A stretch of DNA of 64,000 nucleotides, taken from Fulvimarina manganoxydans. Lineage in GTDB: Bacteria; Pseudomonadota; Alphaproteobacteria; Rhizobiales; Rhizobiaceae. Within the stretch, counting starts at the first letter, position 1; every line of letters starts with the position of its first letter. Shown one piece after another: positions 27,292-37,109 of this stretch. The notes beneath the pieces were generated by a model. The model was not told where the DNA came from. It saw nothing but the letters and a program-made list of their open reading frames with translations, and ran no database searches. The position numbers were made by a program, and so were the translations under genes. The stretch lies in assembly GCF_900176465.1 (NCBI RefSeq), contig NZ_FWXR01000001.1:248001-312000 (forward strand), given 5' to 3'.

Positions 27292-27518
27292 GGAGCGATG
27301 TCTTTCCATCGAAATCAAGCGTCGAGACGCCTGTTAGCACCGCTCAGGCCCAGGGACAAAGGTTTGAAGAGCGCTCTCGCGCAATGAAAACGGATCGAAG
27401 GCGTCGCGATCCCCGTGAGACCAATCATCACAGCCGCGCGCCCCCTGTGGACAGGGTGACCAGGGACGGCGAAACTTCGTGAAGCTTCGCATGGATCGCT
27501 TTTCGGGAGGAGGGGCCG

Positions 27519-28067
27519 ATGAAGGCGTTTGCGCGCTCGCTCAGCATTCTGGTTTTGGCGTCAGGCGTCGCCGCCGGGACGGCCGGTTCCGCACTCGCCG
27601 TCTTTTCCGGCGAGATGAGCCCCACCGTCCGCTCCGGCGACGGCGACTATGCCGACGGGATGGAAGCCTTTCGCGAGGAAGACTGGCCCGCTGCGATCAC
27701 CGCCTTCTCGAAGGTCGTCGAGCGCCGCCCCCATCACGACAATGCCTGGTCTCTGCTCGGCTTCTCGTTGCGCAAGAGCGGCAATCACGAGCGGGCGCTC
27801 GATGCCTATGGGCGCGCTCTTTCGATCAATCCCCATCATCGCGGAGCGATGGAATATCTCGGCGAAGCCTATCTCGATCTCGGCCGGCTACGCGATGCAA
27901 AGATCCTTCTCTTGAGGCTCGGCGACGAATGCCGCCGCGTGGCCCTGACCGTCTCCGATGGCGACTTCGAGGACGGTTGTTCCGAATATGCGACCTTGAA
28001 GGCGTCGATCCAATCCTACGAGCGCGATCCGGAAGCACGCGTCGAGCCCGTCGCTCAAGAGTGGTGA
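27519..28067 (+). CDS. Exported tetratricopeptide-repeat protein
   Basis: A 182-residue protein with a clear signal peptide (about 1-28, LSILVLASGVAAGTAGSALA) followed by about two to three TPR units: YADGMEAFREEDWPAAITAF, NAWSLLGFSLRKSGNHERAL and GAMEYLGEAYLDLGRLRDA. TPRs mediate protein-protein contact, so this is a probable periplasmic adaptor. Two cysteines near the C-terminus (DECRRV and EDGCSEY) could form a disulfide. A GGAGGAGG site precedes the ATG. It lies upstream of the DUF1217 gene with a 154-base gap, but no functional link is known. Confidence 0.85.
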   Translation: MKAFARSLSILVLASGVAAGTAGSALAVFSGEMSPTVRSGDGDYADGMEAFREEDWPAAITAFSKVVERRPHHDNAWSLLGFSLRKSGNHERALDAYGRALSINPHHRGAMEYLGEAYLDLGRLRDAKILLLRLGDECRRVALTVSDGDFEDGCSEYATLKASIQSYERDPEARVEPVAQEW

Positions 28068-28221
28068 AACAGGCAACGCAGATCGAACCGAATCGCTCGC
28101 CTCTCTTCAATTCTTCCCAGCTCGTTAAGCCCTACATCAGATTTTGCTGCCATAGATCGCAAGAATGAGAAGCGGCGGGCGGCGACGATGGCCGCGCGCT
28201 TTCGCGTGATGGAGCCGTCCG

Positions 28222-30399
28222 ATGTTGTCGACCTTCCTGAACTACCAGCTCTATACGCGCGACATGACGCGGACGCTGGATCGGATCGCATCGGACCCTG
28301 TCGCCAAGCGTGAGGCCGAATATTACCGAGAAAATATCGGCAAGGTGTCGTCCGTCGACGAGTTCATGGACGATTACCGGCTCTACTCCTACGCGATGAA
28401 GGCCTATGGGCTGGGCGACCAGATCGACTCGCGCGCACTCATCAAGAAGGTGCTGCAAAGCGATCTGAGCGATCCCAAGAGCCTCGCCAATAGATTGGCA
28501 GACGAGGCCTATCGCGACCTCGCCAACGCGTTCACCTTTGCTGCAACTAAGAGCGAGCCGGTCGCGCAGACCACCTATCAGACCGACGCCATCGTTGACG
28601 CTTATTCGGAACATCGTGTTCGTCAGGCCGCAGCCGTTTCATCGAACGCGAAGACCTTCATGGACTCGATCGGCAAGATCGAAGATGTCGATCAGTTCCT
28701 GGCAAATGATTTGCTCTATTCGATGTCGCTTGATGCCGTCGGCATTGAGAAGAAATTCGCTTCAAAGAGTTTCATTCGTGAGGTGCTTACAGGGCAAGCT
28801 CCAATCCTGGCTGAAGAAGAGGCTGATGGAATTGGACCTCATCTTCTTCTTCGCAAAATGTTCACCTTCGAAGCCGATGGCGCTGCCCCCGCTGGAGGTG
28901 TCATGGATACGCTGAAAGCAAACAACTTCATTTCAGTTTGGTTTAAAAGGCAGGATCTAGACAGTAGTCCAGCCGCCGCTTCCTATGATGTCAAATATTA
29001 CGAGGAGAAGCTCCCATCTCTGACGAATGTAAGCGATCTACTCAGCGATCAGCGACTGTTTAAGGTCGTAATGACGAGTGTCGGGCTGGATCCCTCCATC
29101 GAGTCAGCATCCTTTGCTGCCAACATCTTGGTTAGCGATCCAGACGATCCCGATAATCCGCTGGCCCTGCTTCCGGACGAGACGGCTGAGCAAAAGGCCC
29201 GTAAGCTCGGCTACACCACGCTTCGCGATCTGTTCAAATTCGACGCTGACGGCAACGTGCTTCCAGGCGAGCCGGCACAGACAGCCGGCCAGACGCAAGA
29301 GCTCACGAACGCCTATCTAAAGAATTACGCGAAGGGCACTGAGTTCGACGACAAAATAGCGACATCTTCATTTAAGGGTAGTATTTCGTCCGTGAAAACG
29401 GCGAATGACGTCATCGGGAACGAGGCGCTTTACAACTACGTTTTGGAGGCTTTGGATCTCGATCCTGCGTCCGAGGATAAGCTGAAGATCTTGAAAGTGC
29501 TTCAGAGCGATCCCAGTGACCCGCGGTCCTATGCTCGAAGTTTGCGGGATGATCGCTACACCCGTCTGGCCGGCGCCTTCAATTTCGACGACCGTGGCCG
29601 GGTGACGACCCAGCGAGCCGTGCAGACGAACACCAATCAGGCCGAGACGATTGAGCTTTATTCGCGAGCTAAGCTGACCGAGAACGCAACGGAGAGCGAT
29701 CGCGAAGCAATCGCCGAGGCGGCTAATTCCTATCGCACTGAATTGGCAAAGATCGTCACGATCGATGATTTTCTCAAAAACACAACCGTGATCGATTATG
29801 CAAAGCCCGCTTTCGGACTTGAAGAGGAAAAAATAAGTGCTGAAGAATTGCGTAAGATCGTCACTAGCGATGCGTTTGATAAAGAAAGCTATGTTAACAC
29901 CCTCGGCGATAAGCGGTATGTTAAGTTCGCCTTGGCTTTCGCGTTTGAGTCGGATGGCAGTATTTCCCGGGACGCCGGCGGTGTGCAGACGGGTGCTGAT
30001 TTCGTTACGACTCAGGACAACTATCTCCGTCAGTTGATGGAGGAAGAAGCGGGTGCCGAAAACGAAGGCGTGAGATTGGCGCTCAATTTTCGTCGGAAAG
30101 CGCCTGATGTTTCGAATTATTACGAATTTCTGGCCGATCCAGCGATGTTGAAAGTCGTTCAGACGGCTCTTGGCCTACCGACGGAAAGTGGCCAGGCCGA
30201 GATCGACACGCAGAAGAGGATGCTCGAAAAGCGCCTCGACATCGAGTCACTTAAGGATCCGAAGGAACTGGAGAAGTTCATCAATCGCTTCCTCGCGCTT
30301 TACGATCTGGAAAACGGTAGCGCAGACGCCAACTCTGGCACGGCCGCGCTGAGTATATTGGGAAGCGCTGGCGGTGGGGGACTGCTTGGGATATTCTGA
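28222..30399 (+). CDS. Multi-repeat DUF1217 protein
   Basis: A 725-residue protein. The N-terminal unit (about 1-110: VSSVDEFMDDYRLYSYAMKAYGL, IKKVLQSDLSDPKSLANRLAD, YRDLANAFTF) is a clear DUF1217 domain, a family found in flagellar gene regions of Rhizobiales. The pattern recurs about six times: a DxFLxDxxLL helix, an AFGL/ALDL helix, a K-x-L-x-SDP-DP segment and a closing AFxFxxDG. Most annotated members have one or two units, so this one is expanded. Inner repeats have diverged. No signal peptide; a Gly-rich end (GSAGGGGLLGIF). Base composition of the middle is more AT-rich than the neighbours, which hints at transfer or fast change. No flagellar genes adjoin it. Confidence 0.8.
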   Translation: MLSTFLNYQLYTRDMTRTLDRIASDPVAKREAEYYRENIGKVSSVDEFMDDYRLYSYAMKAYGLGDQIDSRALIKKVLQSDLSDPKSLANRLADEAYRDLANAFTFAATKSEPVAQTTYQTDAIVDAYSEHRVRQAAAVSSNAKTFMDSIGKIEDVDQFLANDLLYSMSLDAVGIEKKFASKSFIREVLTGQAPILAEEEADGIGPHLLLRKMFTFEADGAAPAGGVMDTLKANNFISVWFKRQDLDSSPAAASYDVKYYEEKLPSLTNVSDLLSDQRLFKVVMTSVGLDPSIESASFAANILVSDPDDPDNPLALLPDETAEQKARKLGYTTLRDLFKFDADGNVLPGEPAQTAGQTQELTNAYLKNYAKGTEFDDKIATSSFKGSISSVKTANDVIGNEALYNYVLEALDLDPASEDKLKILKVLQSDPSDPRSYARSLRDDRYTRLAGAFNFDDRGRVTTQRAVQTNTNQAETIELYSRAKLTENATESDREAIAEAANSYRTELAKIVTIDDFLKNTTVIDYAKPAFGLEEEKISAEELRKIVTSDAFDKESYVNTLGDKRYVKFALAFAFESDGSISRDAGGVQTGADFVTTQDNYLRQLMEEEAGAENEGVRLALNFRRKAPDVSNYYEFLADPAMLKVVQTALGLPTESGQAEIDTQKRMLEKRLDIESLKDPKELEKFINRFLALYDLENGSADANSGTAALSILGSAGGGGLLGIF

Positions 30400-30571
30400 A
30401 GGCATGTGCTTGGCGTAAGCGAGCCATCGTAAGTTAAGTCCTGGATCGGAGCCGAGAGGCATATATCGGGCTGGCAGAATTGGCGCCGACGCATTGTTGT
30501 CGAACTGGATATGCCTGCCTATGACCCTTCCTCGCTTGCGCCTGTCCTGATCGGCTCTTATTGACGCCGTC

Positions 30572-32362
30572 ATGGTGGAGCATGGACGGGCATTTCTTGG
30601 CGTCGAGCGTTCGCTCGGCGGACGGCGGTGGCAAGCGGCGCTTGACGATCGTGGCGAGGCGCGCGCACTGGCGATGACCCAGAAACAGGGGCTCTCCGAG
30701 ATCGTCGCGCGCGTGCTTGCCGCGCGGGGGGTCAAGGAGGACGAGGCCGCGCGATTTCTGGAGCCGCGCCTGCGCGATCTGATGCCGGACCCCTCCGTCC
30801 TCACCGATATGGATGCGGCGGCTTCTCGCCTCGCCGATGCCTGTGGGCGGGGCGAACGCGTCGCAATTTTCGGCGATTACGATGTGGACGGGGCCTCCTC
30901 GGCCGCGCTTCTGTGGCGCTATCTGAAGCATTTCGGCATCGACGCCCGCATCTATATTCCCGACCGCATCACAGAGGGTTATGGGCCCAATCCCTCTGCC
31001 ATGCGCGAACTCGCCGACGAGGCGAGCCTCGTCGTCACGGTCGATTGCGGGACGGCGGGGATCGAGGCGATCGAGGCGGGGCGGAAAGCCGGCGCCGATA
31101 TCGTCGTTCTCGACCATCATCAGGCGGGTGTGGAGCTTCCGCGCGCGAACGCCCTCGTCAATCCCAATCGTCAGGACGACGTTTCGGGTCTTGGCCATCT
31201 CTGCGCGGCCGGTGTCGTCTTCATGACGCTCGTGGCGGCGAGCCGCGAACTGCGCCGACGCGGCCGGTCGAACCGCGATCTGCCCGATATCCTCGCTTGG
31301 CTCGATCTCGTCGCCCTCGGCACCGTCTGCGATGTGGTCCCGCTCGTCGGGCTCAACCGGGCTTTCGTCGTCCAGGGCGTGAAGATGATGCACCGCCAGG
31401 ACAATGCGGGCCTTGCCGCGCTCGCCCGCGTCGCCCGGCTGTCGGGACCGATCGAAGCCCATCATCTCGGCTTTCTCCTCGGGCCGCGCATCAATGCCGG
31501 CGGGCGCATCGGCGATGCGGCTCTTGGCAGCCGACTTCTTTGCCTGGACGAGGGCGCGGAGGCCGACGCGCTGGCCGATCGGCTCGATGCCCTCAACCAG
31601 GAACGTCAGGCGATGGAGCAGGTGATGCTGCGCGAGGCCGAGGCTGCCGTTCTCGCCGAGATTGGCGAGGGTGATGCGCCCGCCGTTCTCGTCACGGCCT
31701 CGGCCGATTGGCACCCAGGCATTGTCGGCCTCATCGCGGCACGTCTGAAGGAGCGCTTCCGTCGTCCGGCTTTCGCCATCGCGTTCGGGCCTGATGGGCG
31801 GGGAAGCGGCTCCGGCCGCTCCATCCCGGGCGTCGATATCGGGCGGCTCATCCGCCTCGCTGTCGAGGAGGGCCTTCTTGTCAAAGGCGGCGGGCATCAG
31901 ATGGCGGCGGGCGTGACGATCGATCGCTCGCAACTGGGCGATTTCCGCGCCTTTCTCCTGGAGCGTGCCCGAGAAAAGGTCGAGGCCTTGAGCGCTGGTG
32001 CCGCGCTTCATCTGGACGGCACGGTAACGGCGGGCGGCCTTCAGACGGAGCTCTATCGCTCGATCGAGGCGGCCGGCCCCTTTGGTCAGGGCCATGAAAC
32101 GCCGGTCTTCGCGCTCGCCGGCCACAAAATCACCTATGCTTCGGTCGTCGGCAACGGCCATGTGAAAGTGAGCTTTCAGGGCAAGGACGGCCGCACGGCA
32201 GACGGGATCGCCTTCAAACAGGCCGAAAGCGAGATCGGACAGCGCTTGCTGGCGCGCGGCGACCGGCTGGTTCACCTGGCCGGCACGCTCTCGCTCGATC
32301 GGTTTCGCGGCAAGGAAGCCGTCCGCCTGCGCATTCTCGATGTCGCCGAGGCGATAGGCTGA
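30572..32362 (+). CDS. recJ: Single-stranded-DNA-specific exonuclease RecJ
   Basis: 5'-to-3' exonuclease for RecF-pathway recombination and mismatch repair. 596 residues, the usual length. The DHH phosphoesterase motifs are complete: GDYDVDGASS (Asp102, Asp104), VTVDCGT, and DHH at 181-183 in LDHHQAG. The DHHA1 domain is present with GGGHQMAAG. The ATG at 30572 has no strong ribosome binding site, so the start is a little uncertain, but the following FLGVERSLGGRRW is family-like. In many alphaproteobacteria recJ is beside glpX and hom; these are not here. Confidence 0.96.
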   Translation: MVEHGRAFLGVERSLGGRRWQAALDDRGEARALAMTQKQGLSEIVARVLAARGVKEDEAARFLEPRLRDLMPDPSVLTDMDAAASRLADACGRGERVAIFGDYDVDGASSAALLWRYLKHFGIDARIYIPDRITEGYGPNPSAMRELADEASLVVTVDCGTAGIEAIEAGRKAGADIVVLDHHQAGVELPRANALVNPNRQDDVSGLGHLCAAGVVFMTLVAASRELRRRGRSNRDLPDILAWLDLVALGTVCDVVPLVGLNRAFVVQGVKMMHRQDNAGLAALARVARLSGPIEAHHLGFLLGPRINAGGRIGDAALGSRLLCLDEGAEADALADRLDALNQERQAMEQVMLREAEAAVLAEIGEGDAPAVLVTASADWHPGIVGLIAARLKERFRRPAFAIAFGPDGRGSGSGRSIPGVDIGRLIRLAVEEGLLVKGGGHQMAAGVTIDRSQLGDFRAFLLERAREKVEALSAGAALHLDGTVTAGGLQTELYRSIEAAGPFGQGHETPVFALAGHKITYASVVGNGHVKVSFQGKDGRTADGIAFKQAESEIGQRLLARGDRLVHLAGTLSLDRFRGKEAVRLRILDVAEAIG

Positions 32363-32492
32363 GAGGGCTGGTCTCGCATCACAGGAACTGATCGGCGGCA
32401 TTCGCCGAATGAATTGGCGGTAACTGACGCGCCTCGCCACATCTCTTCCCCGGGCCGCGCTTTTCTTGGCCCATCACGCGGGAGATGCCGCC

Positions 32493-32894
32493 ATGCCCTT
32501 CATTCATGTTCGCTATTCGGGCGAAAGCCTGTCCGTAAAGGCGATCGAAGCTCTGCGATCGACCATTCTGGACGAGATGGCATCGACGATGCACAAGGTG
32601 CGGGACCTGACTTCGGTCCTCATCGAGCGCGTCGAAGGAGCCGACTGGACCGTTGGGGGAACGATCCGCATGAGCGCCGCCCATGTGGAAGCGATTGTGA
32701 CGGCTGGGACCAATAGCGAGGCGGAGAAAGCGGCTTTCATTGCGGCCGTCTATGGCCGGCTTGCCGAGCTTTTCGGGCCGAACCTGTCGGAGGCGACCTA
32801 TGTGGTCGTGCGTGAGGTGCCGTCGGTCTCCTGGGGCTATGGCGGGCGAACCCAGGAAGCCCGGCGCCTCGAACGGGATGGCGCGAAGGCCTGA
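32493..32894 (+). CDS. Tautomerase-family protein (4-oxalocrotonate tautomerase-like)
   Basis: A 133-residue protein starting MPFIHVRYSGESLS. After removal of Met, Pro1 is the general base of the tautomerase superfamily. It is about twice the length of the 62-residue 4-oxalocrotonate tautomerase, in the size range of fused or extended members, and the second half (ATYVVVREVPSVSWGYGG) resembles the family's closing strand. Reaction unknown: keto-enol tautomerisation, dehalogenation or decarboxylation are possible. A GGGAG site precedes the ATG at 32493. It is convergent with the ABC importer. Confidence 0.85.
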   Translation: MPFIHVRYSGESLSVKAIEALRSTILDEMASTMHKVRDLTSVLIERVEGADWTVGGTIRMSAAHVEAIVTAGTNSEAEKAAFIAAVYGRLAELFGPNLSEATYVVVREVPSVSWGYGGRTQEARRLERDGAKA

Positions 32895-32911
32895 CGAGCG
32901 GCCCGGAGATC

Positions 32912-33880
32912 TCAATCCGCCGGCAAGGGATGCAGGCAGGCGGCGCGGTGATCGTCGCCGCGCGCCTTTGCCTCCAGGGGCGGATCGATGCGCCGGCAAT
33001 CCTCTTCCACGCGCGGGCAACGCTCGGCAAAGGCACAACCTGAAGGCGGATTGTAGGGATCGGGCAGTTCGCCCGTGTCGCCGCCGGCTCTCAGCCTTTG
33101 CTTGCCCGGCACCGGCGCGGAATTGAGGAGGAGATCGGTATAGGGATGAAGGGGCGCGGCGAAGAGCTTTCGCGAAGGCGCCGTCTCGACCACCCGGCCG
33201 AAATACATGACTGCGACCCGGGTCGCCACGCTCTCGATCACCGCCAGATCGTGGGAGATGAAGACATAGGTGAGGTCCCGCTCGCGCTTCAGCCGATCGA
33301 GAAGGTTCAGCACCTGGGCCTGGACCGAGACGTCGAGCGCCGAGACCGGTTCGTCGAGAACCACGACGTCCGGCTCGGCGGCGAGCGCTCGCGCGATCCC
33401 GATCCGCTGCGCCTGCCCACCGGAGAATTCATGGGGATAGCGCACCAGGAAATCCGGATTGAGATTGACCGCCTCGCAAAGGTCGGCGAGCCGCTTTTTG
33501 CGCTCCGAGCCGTTCAGCCTAAGCAGATGCTTCATTGGCGCTTCGAGGATCTGACGGATCGTATGGCGCGGATTGAGCGAGGAAACCGGGTCCTGAAAGA
33601 CATACTGGACGCGGGCGGCGAGGGCCTTCGCGCCGCCTTCGGTCAGGTCCTTGCCGTCGAGGCGGATCGCTCCCTCGCTCGGCCGGTCGAGCCCGACCAG
33701 CATGCGGGCGAGGGTCGACTTGCCGCAACCCGATTCTCCGACAATGCCGAGCGTTTCGCCGCGTTTGAGGTCCAGCGAGACCCCGCGCACGGCGGTCAGC
33801 TGCGGCTTCGTCGTTCCGAAGATCGTCCGCCCGCCACCGAAGCGGCGCGTGAGATCGCGAATTTCGAGCATGTCGCTCAT
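32912..33880 (-). CDS. Peptide-type ABC importer ATP-binding protein (DppF/OppF class)
   Basis: A 322-residue ATPase of the oligopeptide/nickel importer class. Walker [11 protein letters not shown]-loop, signature [15 protein letters not shown], Walker [15 protein letters not shown] and the H-loop in FISHDLAV are all intact. The C-terminal oligopeptide-binding extension [13 protein letters not shown] carries the cysteines of the OppF/DppF type (C-x5-C with downstream Cys). Its ATG overlaps the stop of the upstream permease-ATPase gene by 4 bases, so translation is coupled. It would pair with the ATPase half of that protein to power import. Confidence 0.95.
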   Translation of the reverse strand: MSDMLEIRDLTRRFGGGRTIFGTTKPQLTAVRGVSLDLKRGETLGIVGESGCGKSTLARMLVGLDRPSEGAIRLDGKDLTEGGAKALAARVQYVFQDPVSSLNPRHTIRQILEAPMKHLLRLNGSERKKRLADLCEAVNLNPDFLVRYPHEFSGGQAQRIGIARALAAEPDVVVLDEPVSALDVSVQAQVLNLLDRLKRERDLTYVFISHDLAVIESVATRVAVMYFGRVVETAPSRKLFAAPLHPYTDLLLNSAPVPGKQRLRAGGDTGELPDPYNPPSGCAFAERCPRVEEDCRRIDPPLEAKARGDDHRAACLHPLPAD

Positions 33881-35841
33881 GCGGCACCTCGCAAAGCGTC
33901 GCCGGGCGAAAGTGGATGGAGGCAGCGTGCTTCGATCCGGCCTCGAATGTCGCGCATGGCGATGTCGCCGGAGCGGCAGTCGGCGGCCGCGCGTGGACAG
34001 CGATCGGCGAAGGCGCAGCCATCGGGCAGGTCATCGACGGGGGGCGGCCGGCCGGGAATGGCGTCGAGCCGGCGTTCGGGCTCGCCCATCACGGGCACGC
34101 AGTCGATCAGCATGCGCGTATAGGGATGAGCCGGATTGGCCATGACCTCGGCGGTCGGGCCGGTCTCGACGATGCGGCCGGCATACATGACCGCGACGCG
34201 GTCGGCGATTTCCGAGACGACACCGAAATCATGGGTGATGAAGAGCACCGCCGTTCCGCGCTCCCGGCGCAGGCCGTCGAGCAATTTGAGAACCTGGGCC
34301 TGGACGGTGACGTCGAGCGCCGTCGTCGGCTCGTCGGCGATGATCAGCTTCGGATCGTTGGCAAGCGCCATGGCGATGGAGATGCGCTGGCGCAGGCCAC
34401 CGGAGAGTTCGTGCGGATAGGCCTCCATCCGCGCTTCCGGATTGGGAATGCGAACCTGGCGCATGAGATCGAGTACCTTGGCGCGTGCTTCGGACCGGTC
34501 GAGAGGCTGATGGGCCCGGATCGCCTCGGCAATCTGATCGCCGACCGGAAAGAGCGGATGGAGCGTGGCGAGCGGGTCCTGGAAGACATAGGAGACGGCA
34601 CCGCCGCGAAGAGCGCGAAGCTCTTTGTCCGAGACGGCAAGGAGATCGTCGGTTTCGAAGAGGACCTTGCCGCCGGTGATCCGGCCGGGCGGGGAGGGCA
34701 CGAGGCCGGTGAGGCTCATGGCGGTGACCGACTTGCCCGAGCCCGATTCGCCGATCAGGCCGAGACATTCACCCGGGCGGATTGAAAGGTCGACGCCGCC
34801 GACGGCCCGATGAATGCTGCGGCCGATACGGAACTGGGTTTCCAGCCCCTTCACGTCGAGCACCGCGTCCGAGGTCTCATCCTTTTTCGTCTCTGGCCAG
34901 CGGCGGTTCTTTTCCACCGCCGTGCGGGCCGAAGGCTTCGCGAGCGCCCCGGCCTTGAGGCGGGGATCGAGGACGTCGCGAATGCCGTCGCCGAGAAGAT
35001 TGATCGACAGGACCACGAGGAAGATCATCAGGCCCGGGACGAGCGAGACGAAGGGCGACGTGAACAGCACCTTGCGCCCTTCGCCCAGCATCGAGCCGAG
35101 ATCGGCCTGGGGCGGTTGGGCCCCGAGGCCGAGAAAGGAGAGGCCCGCCGTCTCCAGGATCATCCAGCCGACGGTGGTCGACAGCGTGATGACGATGGTC
35201 GGCAGGACGTTGGGCAGGATCTCGCTCGCGACGATCCGGACCGGGCCCTTGCCGGAGAGGCGCGCGGCATCGACGAATTCACGCCTTGCGAGGCCCACCG
35301 TGATGCCGCGAATATTACGGGCAAAGAAGGGCACGTTGACGATGGCGATCGCATAGAGCGCGTTGATGAGGCCTGGGCCCAGAACCGCGACGATGGCGAG
35401 CGCGAGGAGGATGTAGGGAAAGGCCATCATCAGATCGATGAAGCGCATCAGAAGCTGGTCGGTGCGCCCGCCCGCATAGCCGGCGATCAGGCCGATCAGC
35501 GATCCGGCAAAGGCGGCGATCACCGAGGCCGACAGGCCGACGGCAAGCGAGACGCGCGTGCCCCAGAGAAGACGCGAGAGCATATCGCGTCCAAGCGCGT
35601 CGGTGCCGAGGAGATGGCCGTCGCTCAAGGGTGGCGCCAGGCGATTGGCCGGGTCCGTCGCGTTCGGATCGGCGAGCGGCAGAAGCGGGGCGAGAAGCGC
35701 CGATGCAACCACGAGCACGAGGACCACGAGGCCGAAGGCGGCCAGCCGATTGTTGAGAAGAAGTGCAAAGGCGGAGGGTCGGCGCGGCCGCGCCTTGCTC
35801 TTCTGTGCTTCGGAAGGGGATGCGATCGCCGTCTCGCTCAT
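33877..35841 (-). CDS. Fused ABC permease (DppC) - ATPase (DppD) protein
   Basis: A 654-residue single protein joining two importer parts that are usually separate. Residues about 25-295 are a DppC-type permease: N-terminal OppC helix, [15 protein letters not shown], the EAA loop [13 protein letters not shown]...ILPN and six helices. A polar linker (about 296-325) leads to a full ATPase with Walker A GESGSGKS (364-371), signature [13 protein letters not shown], Walker [12 protein letters not shown] and the [10 protein letters not shown]-terminal motif. The fusion is in one unbroken frame. The ATG at 35841 overlaps the upstream permease stop by 4 bases. Such fusions are known in databases for dipeptide/nickel systems. 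Substrate probably peptides. Confidence 0.93.
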   Translation of the reverse strand: MSETAIASPSEAQKSKARPRRPSAFALLLNNRLAAFGLVVLVLVVASALLAPLLPLADPNATDPANRLAPPLSDGHLLGTDALGRDMLSRLLWGTRVSLAVGLSASVIAAFAGSLIGLIAGYAGGRTDQLLMRFIDLMMAFPYILLALAIVAVLGPGLINALYAIAIVNVPFFARNIRGITVGLARREFVDAARLSGKGPVRIVASEILPNVLPTIVITLSTTVGWMILETAGLSFLGLGAQPPQADLGSMLGEGRKVLFTSPFVSLVPGLMIFLVVLSINLLGDGIRDVLDPRLKAGALAKPSARTAVEKNRRWPETKKDETSDAVLDVKGLETQFRIGRSIHRAVGGVDLSIRPGECLGLIGESGSGKSVTAMSLTGLVPSPPGRITGGKVLFETDDLLAVSDKELRALRGGAVSYVFQDPLATLHPLFPVGDQIAEAIRAHQPLDRSEARAKVLDLMRQVRIPNPEARMEAYPHELSGGLRQRISIAMALANDPKLIIADEPTTALDVTVQAQVLKLLDGLRRERGTAVLFITHDFGVVSEIADRVAVMYAGRIVETGPTAEVMANPAHPYTRMLIDCVPVMGEPERRLDAIPGRPPPVDDLPDGCAFADRCPRAAADCRSGDIAMRDIRGRIEARCLHPLSPGDALRGAA

Positions 35842-36782
35842 TTCAGCCTCGGATCGATCACCACCTGGAGGACGTCCGCCGCCAGATTGAACAGGACATA
35901 GGATGCGGCGACGACGAGGACGCCGCCCTGGACGAGAAGGATGTCGCGCTGGGAAATCGCGTTGACCAGCATCGCGCCGATGCCCGGCCATTGGAAAACG
36001 GTCTCGATATAGACCGCGCCGCCGAGAACGAAGCCGGCCTGGATGCCGATAACCGGGATGACCGAGACGAGCGCGGCCTTGAAGGCATGGACATAGATCA
36101 CCCGCCGCTCCGAAAGGCCTTTGGCGCGGGCGGTGCGGATGAAGTCTTGGCGCAGCACTTCGAGCATCGCGGTTCGGGTCAGGCGGGCGATGACGCCGGT
36201 GGCGACGACGGCGAGCGTGACAGCCGGCAGGACGAGATGATGGAGAATGTCGAGGAAGCCGCCGCCGCCATAGACCGCCTCCATACCGCTCGCCGGAAAC
36301 AGCCGGATCTTCACCGCGAAGAAGAAGATCAGGATGAGGCCCAGCCAGAAGGAAGGAACGGAAATGCCGATGAGAACGAAGAGGGTGATCGCCTTGTCGG
36401 CGAAGCCGAACTGGCGGACTGCCGAGACGATGCCGGCGAGAAGGCCGAAGATCGAGGCCAGCAGAAGCGAGGCGCCGGCGAGGATCAGGGTTGCCTGAAA
36501 GCGTTCGAGAACTTCGTCGATGACCGGTCGATTGAGCGCGTAGGACCGGCCGAAATCGCCCTGCAGCACACCGGAGATCCAGGCGAGATATTGCTGGGGC
36601 AGGGATTTGTCCAAGCCGAGATCGGCGTTGAGGGCCGCGACATTCTCGGGCGTCGCGAAGGAGCCGAGGATCGCCGTCGCCGGATCGCCGGGAATGAGGG
36701 CGATCATCAGGAAGACGATGATCGACAGGCCGAAGAGAACGGGTATGGCCGCGAGGAGGCGCTTGAGGATGATGGTCGTCAT
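35838..36782 (-). CDS. Peptide-type ABC importer permease (DppB class)
   Basis: A 314-residue inner-membrane permease with about six helices. It begins MTTIILKRLLAAIPVLFG, as DppB/OppB proteins do, and contains the ALNADLGLDKSLPQQYLAW periplasmic segment and the EAA-type loop RQDFIRTARAKGLSERRV that docks on the ATPase. The start at 36782 is fixed by the family N-terminus. It is the first gene of the three-gene permease/ATPase run and overlaps the fused gene by 4 bases. The binding protein gene lies 327 bases upstream on the same strand. Confidence 0.95.
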   Translation of the reverse strand: MTTIILKRLLAAIPVLFGLSIIVFLMIALIPGDPATAILGSFATPENVAALNADLGLDKSLPQQYLAWISGVLQGDFGRSYALNRPVIDEVLERFQATLILAGASLLLASIFGLLAGIVSAVRQFGFADKAITLFVLIGISVPSFWLGLILIFFFAVKIRLFPASGMEAVYGGGGFLDILHHLVLPAVTLAVVATGVIARLTRTAMLEVLRQDFIRTARAKGLSERRVIYVHAFKAALVSVIPVIGIQAGFVLGGAVYIETVFQWPGIGAMLVNAISQRDILLVQGGVLVVAASYVLFNLAADVLQVVIDPRLK

Positions 36783-37109
36783 TGGTCCGCCCTGGGTGAA
36801 TCGATCACGCAACTCGTCATTTCGTGTCTCGCCTCGCTTCAGCTGCGAATGACATTCATGCGGGCATGAGGATCGCTCATCGAATGTAGCCGGCTATCGA
36901 TCATATGGGGCGGCTGATATTGCTGTCGATCACCGAGAGAGAAAGATTTCAAATCCTAGGTTCGAAGGGGAGATGCGATCAATCTGGATCGTCATTGCGT
37001 TCTAAGCCTTCGTTTTGCCGCATCATCCTCTCGCCCTGCGCCATCGCCGGCGATCAAGCGCGCTGCGCAGCGCAGAGCGAGTAACGATCAGGACTGCGAC
37101 AGATCCGGC
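36783..37109. other. Gap between binding-protein and permease genes of the ABC importer
   Basis: 327 bases with no gene. It holds an imperfect stem GTCATTTCG...CGAATGAC (36816-36824 with 36846-36853) and a perfect 14-base palindrome GCGCTGCGCAGCGC (37060-37073) soon after the binding-protein stop. Stems in such gaps often protect the binding-protein mRNA so it is made in excess; this is inference. Confidence 0.5.

Noticed and set aside
25408-27387. A 659-codon plus-strand open frame opposite purL
   Set aside because: Shadow of purL; no motif or ribosome binding site.
30434-32440. A 668-codon minus-strand open frame opposite recJ
   Set aside because: Antisense to a clear recJ; composition is arginine/aspartate rich and matches nothing known.
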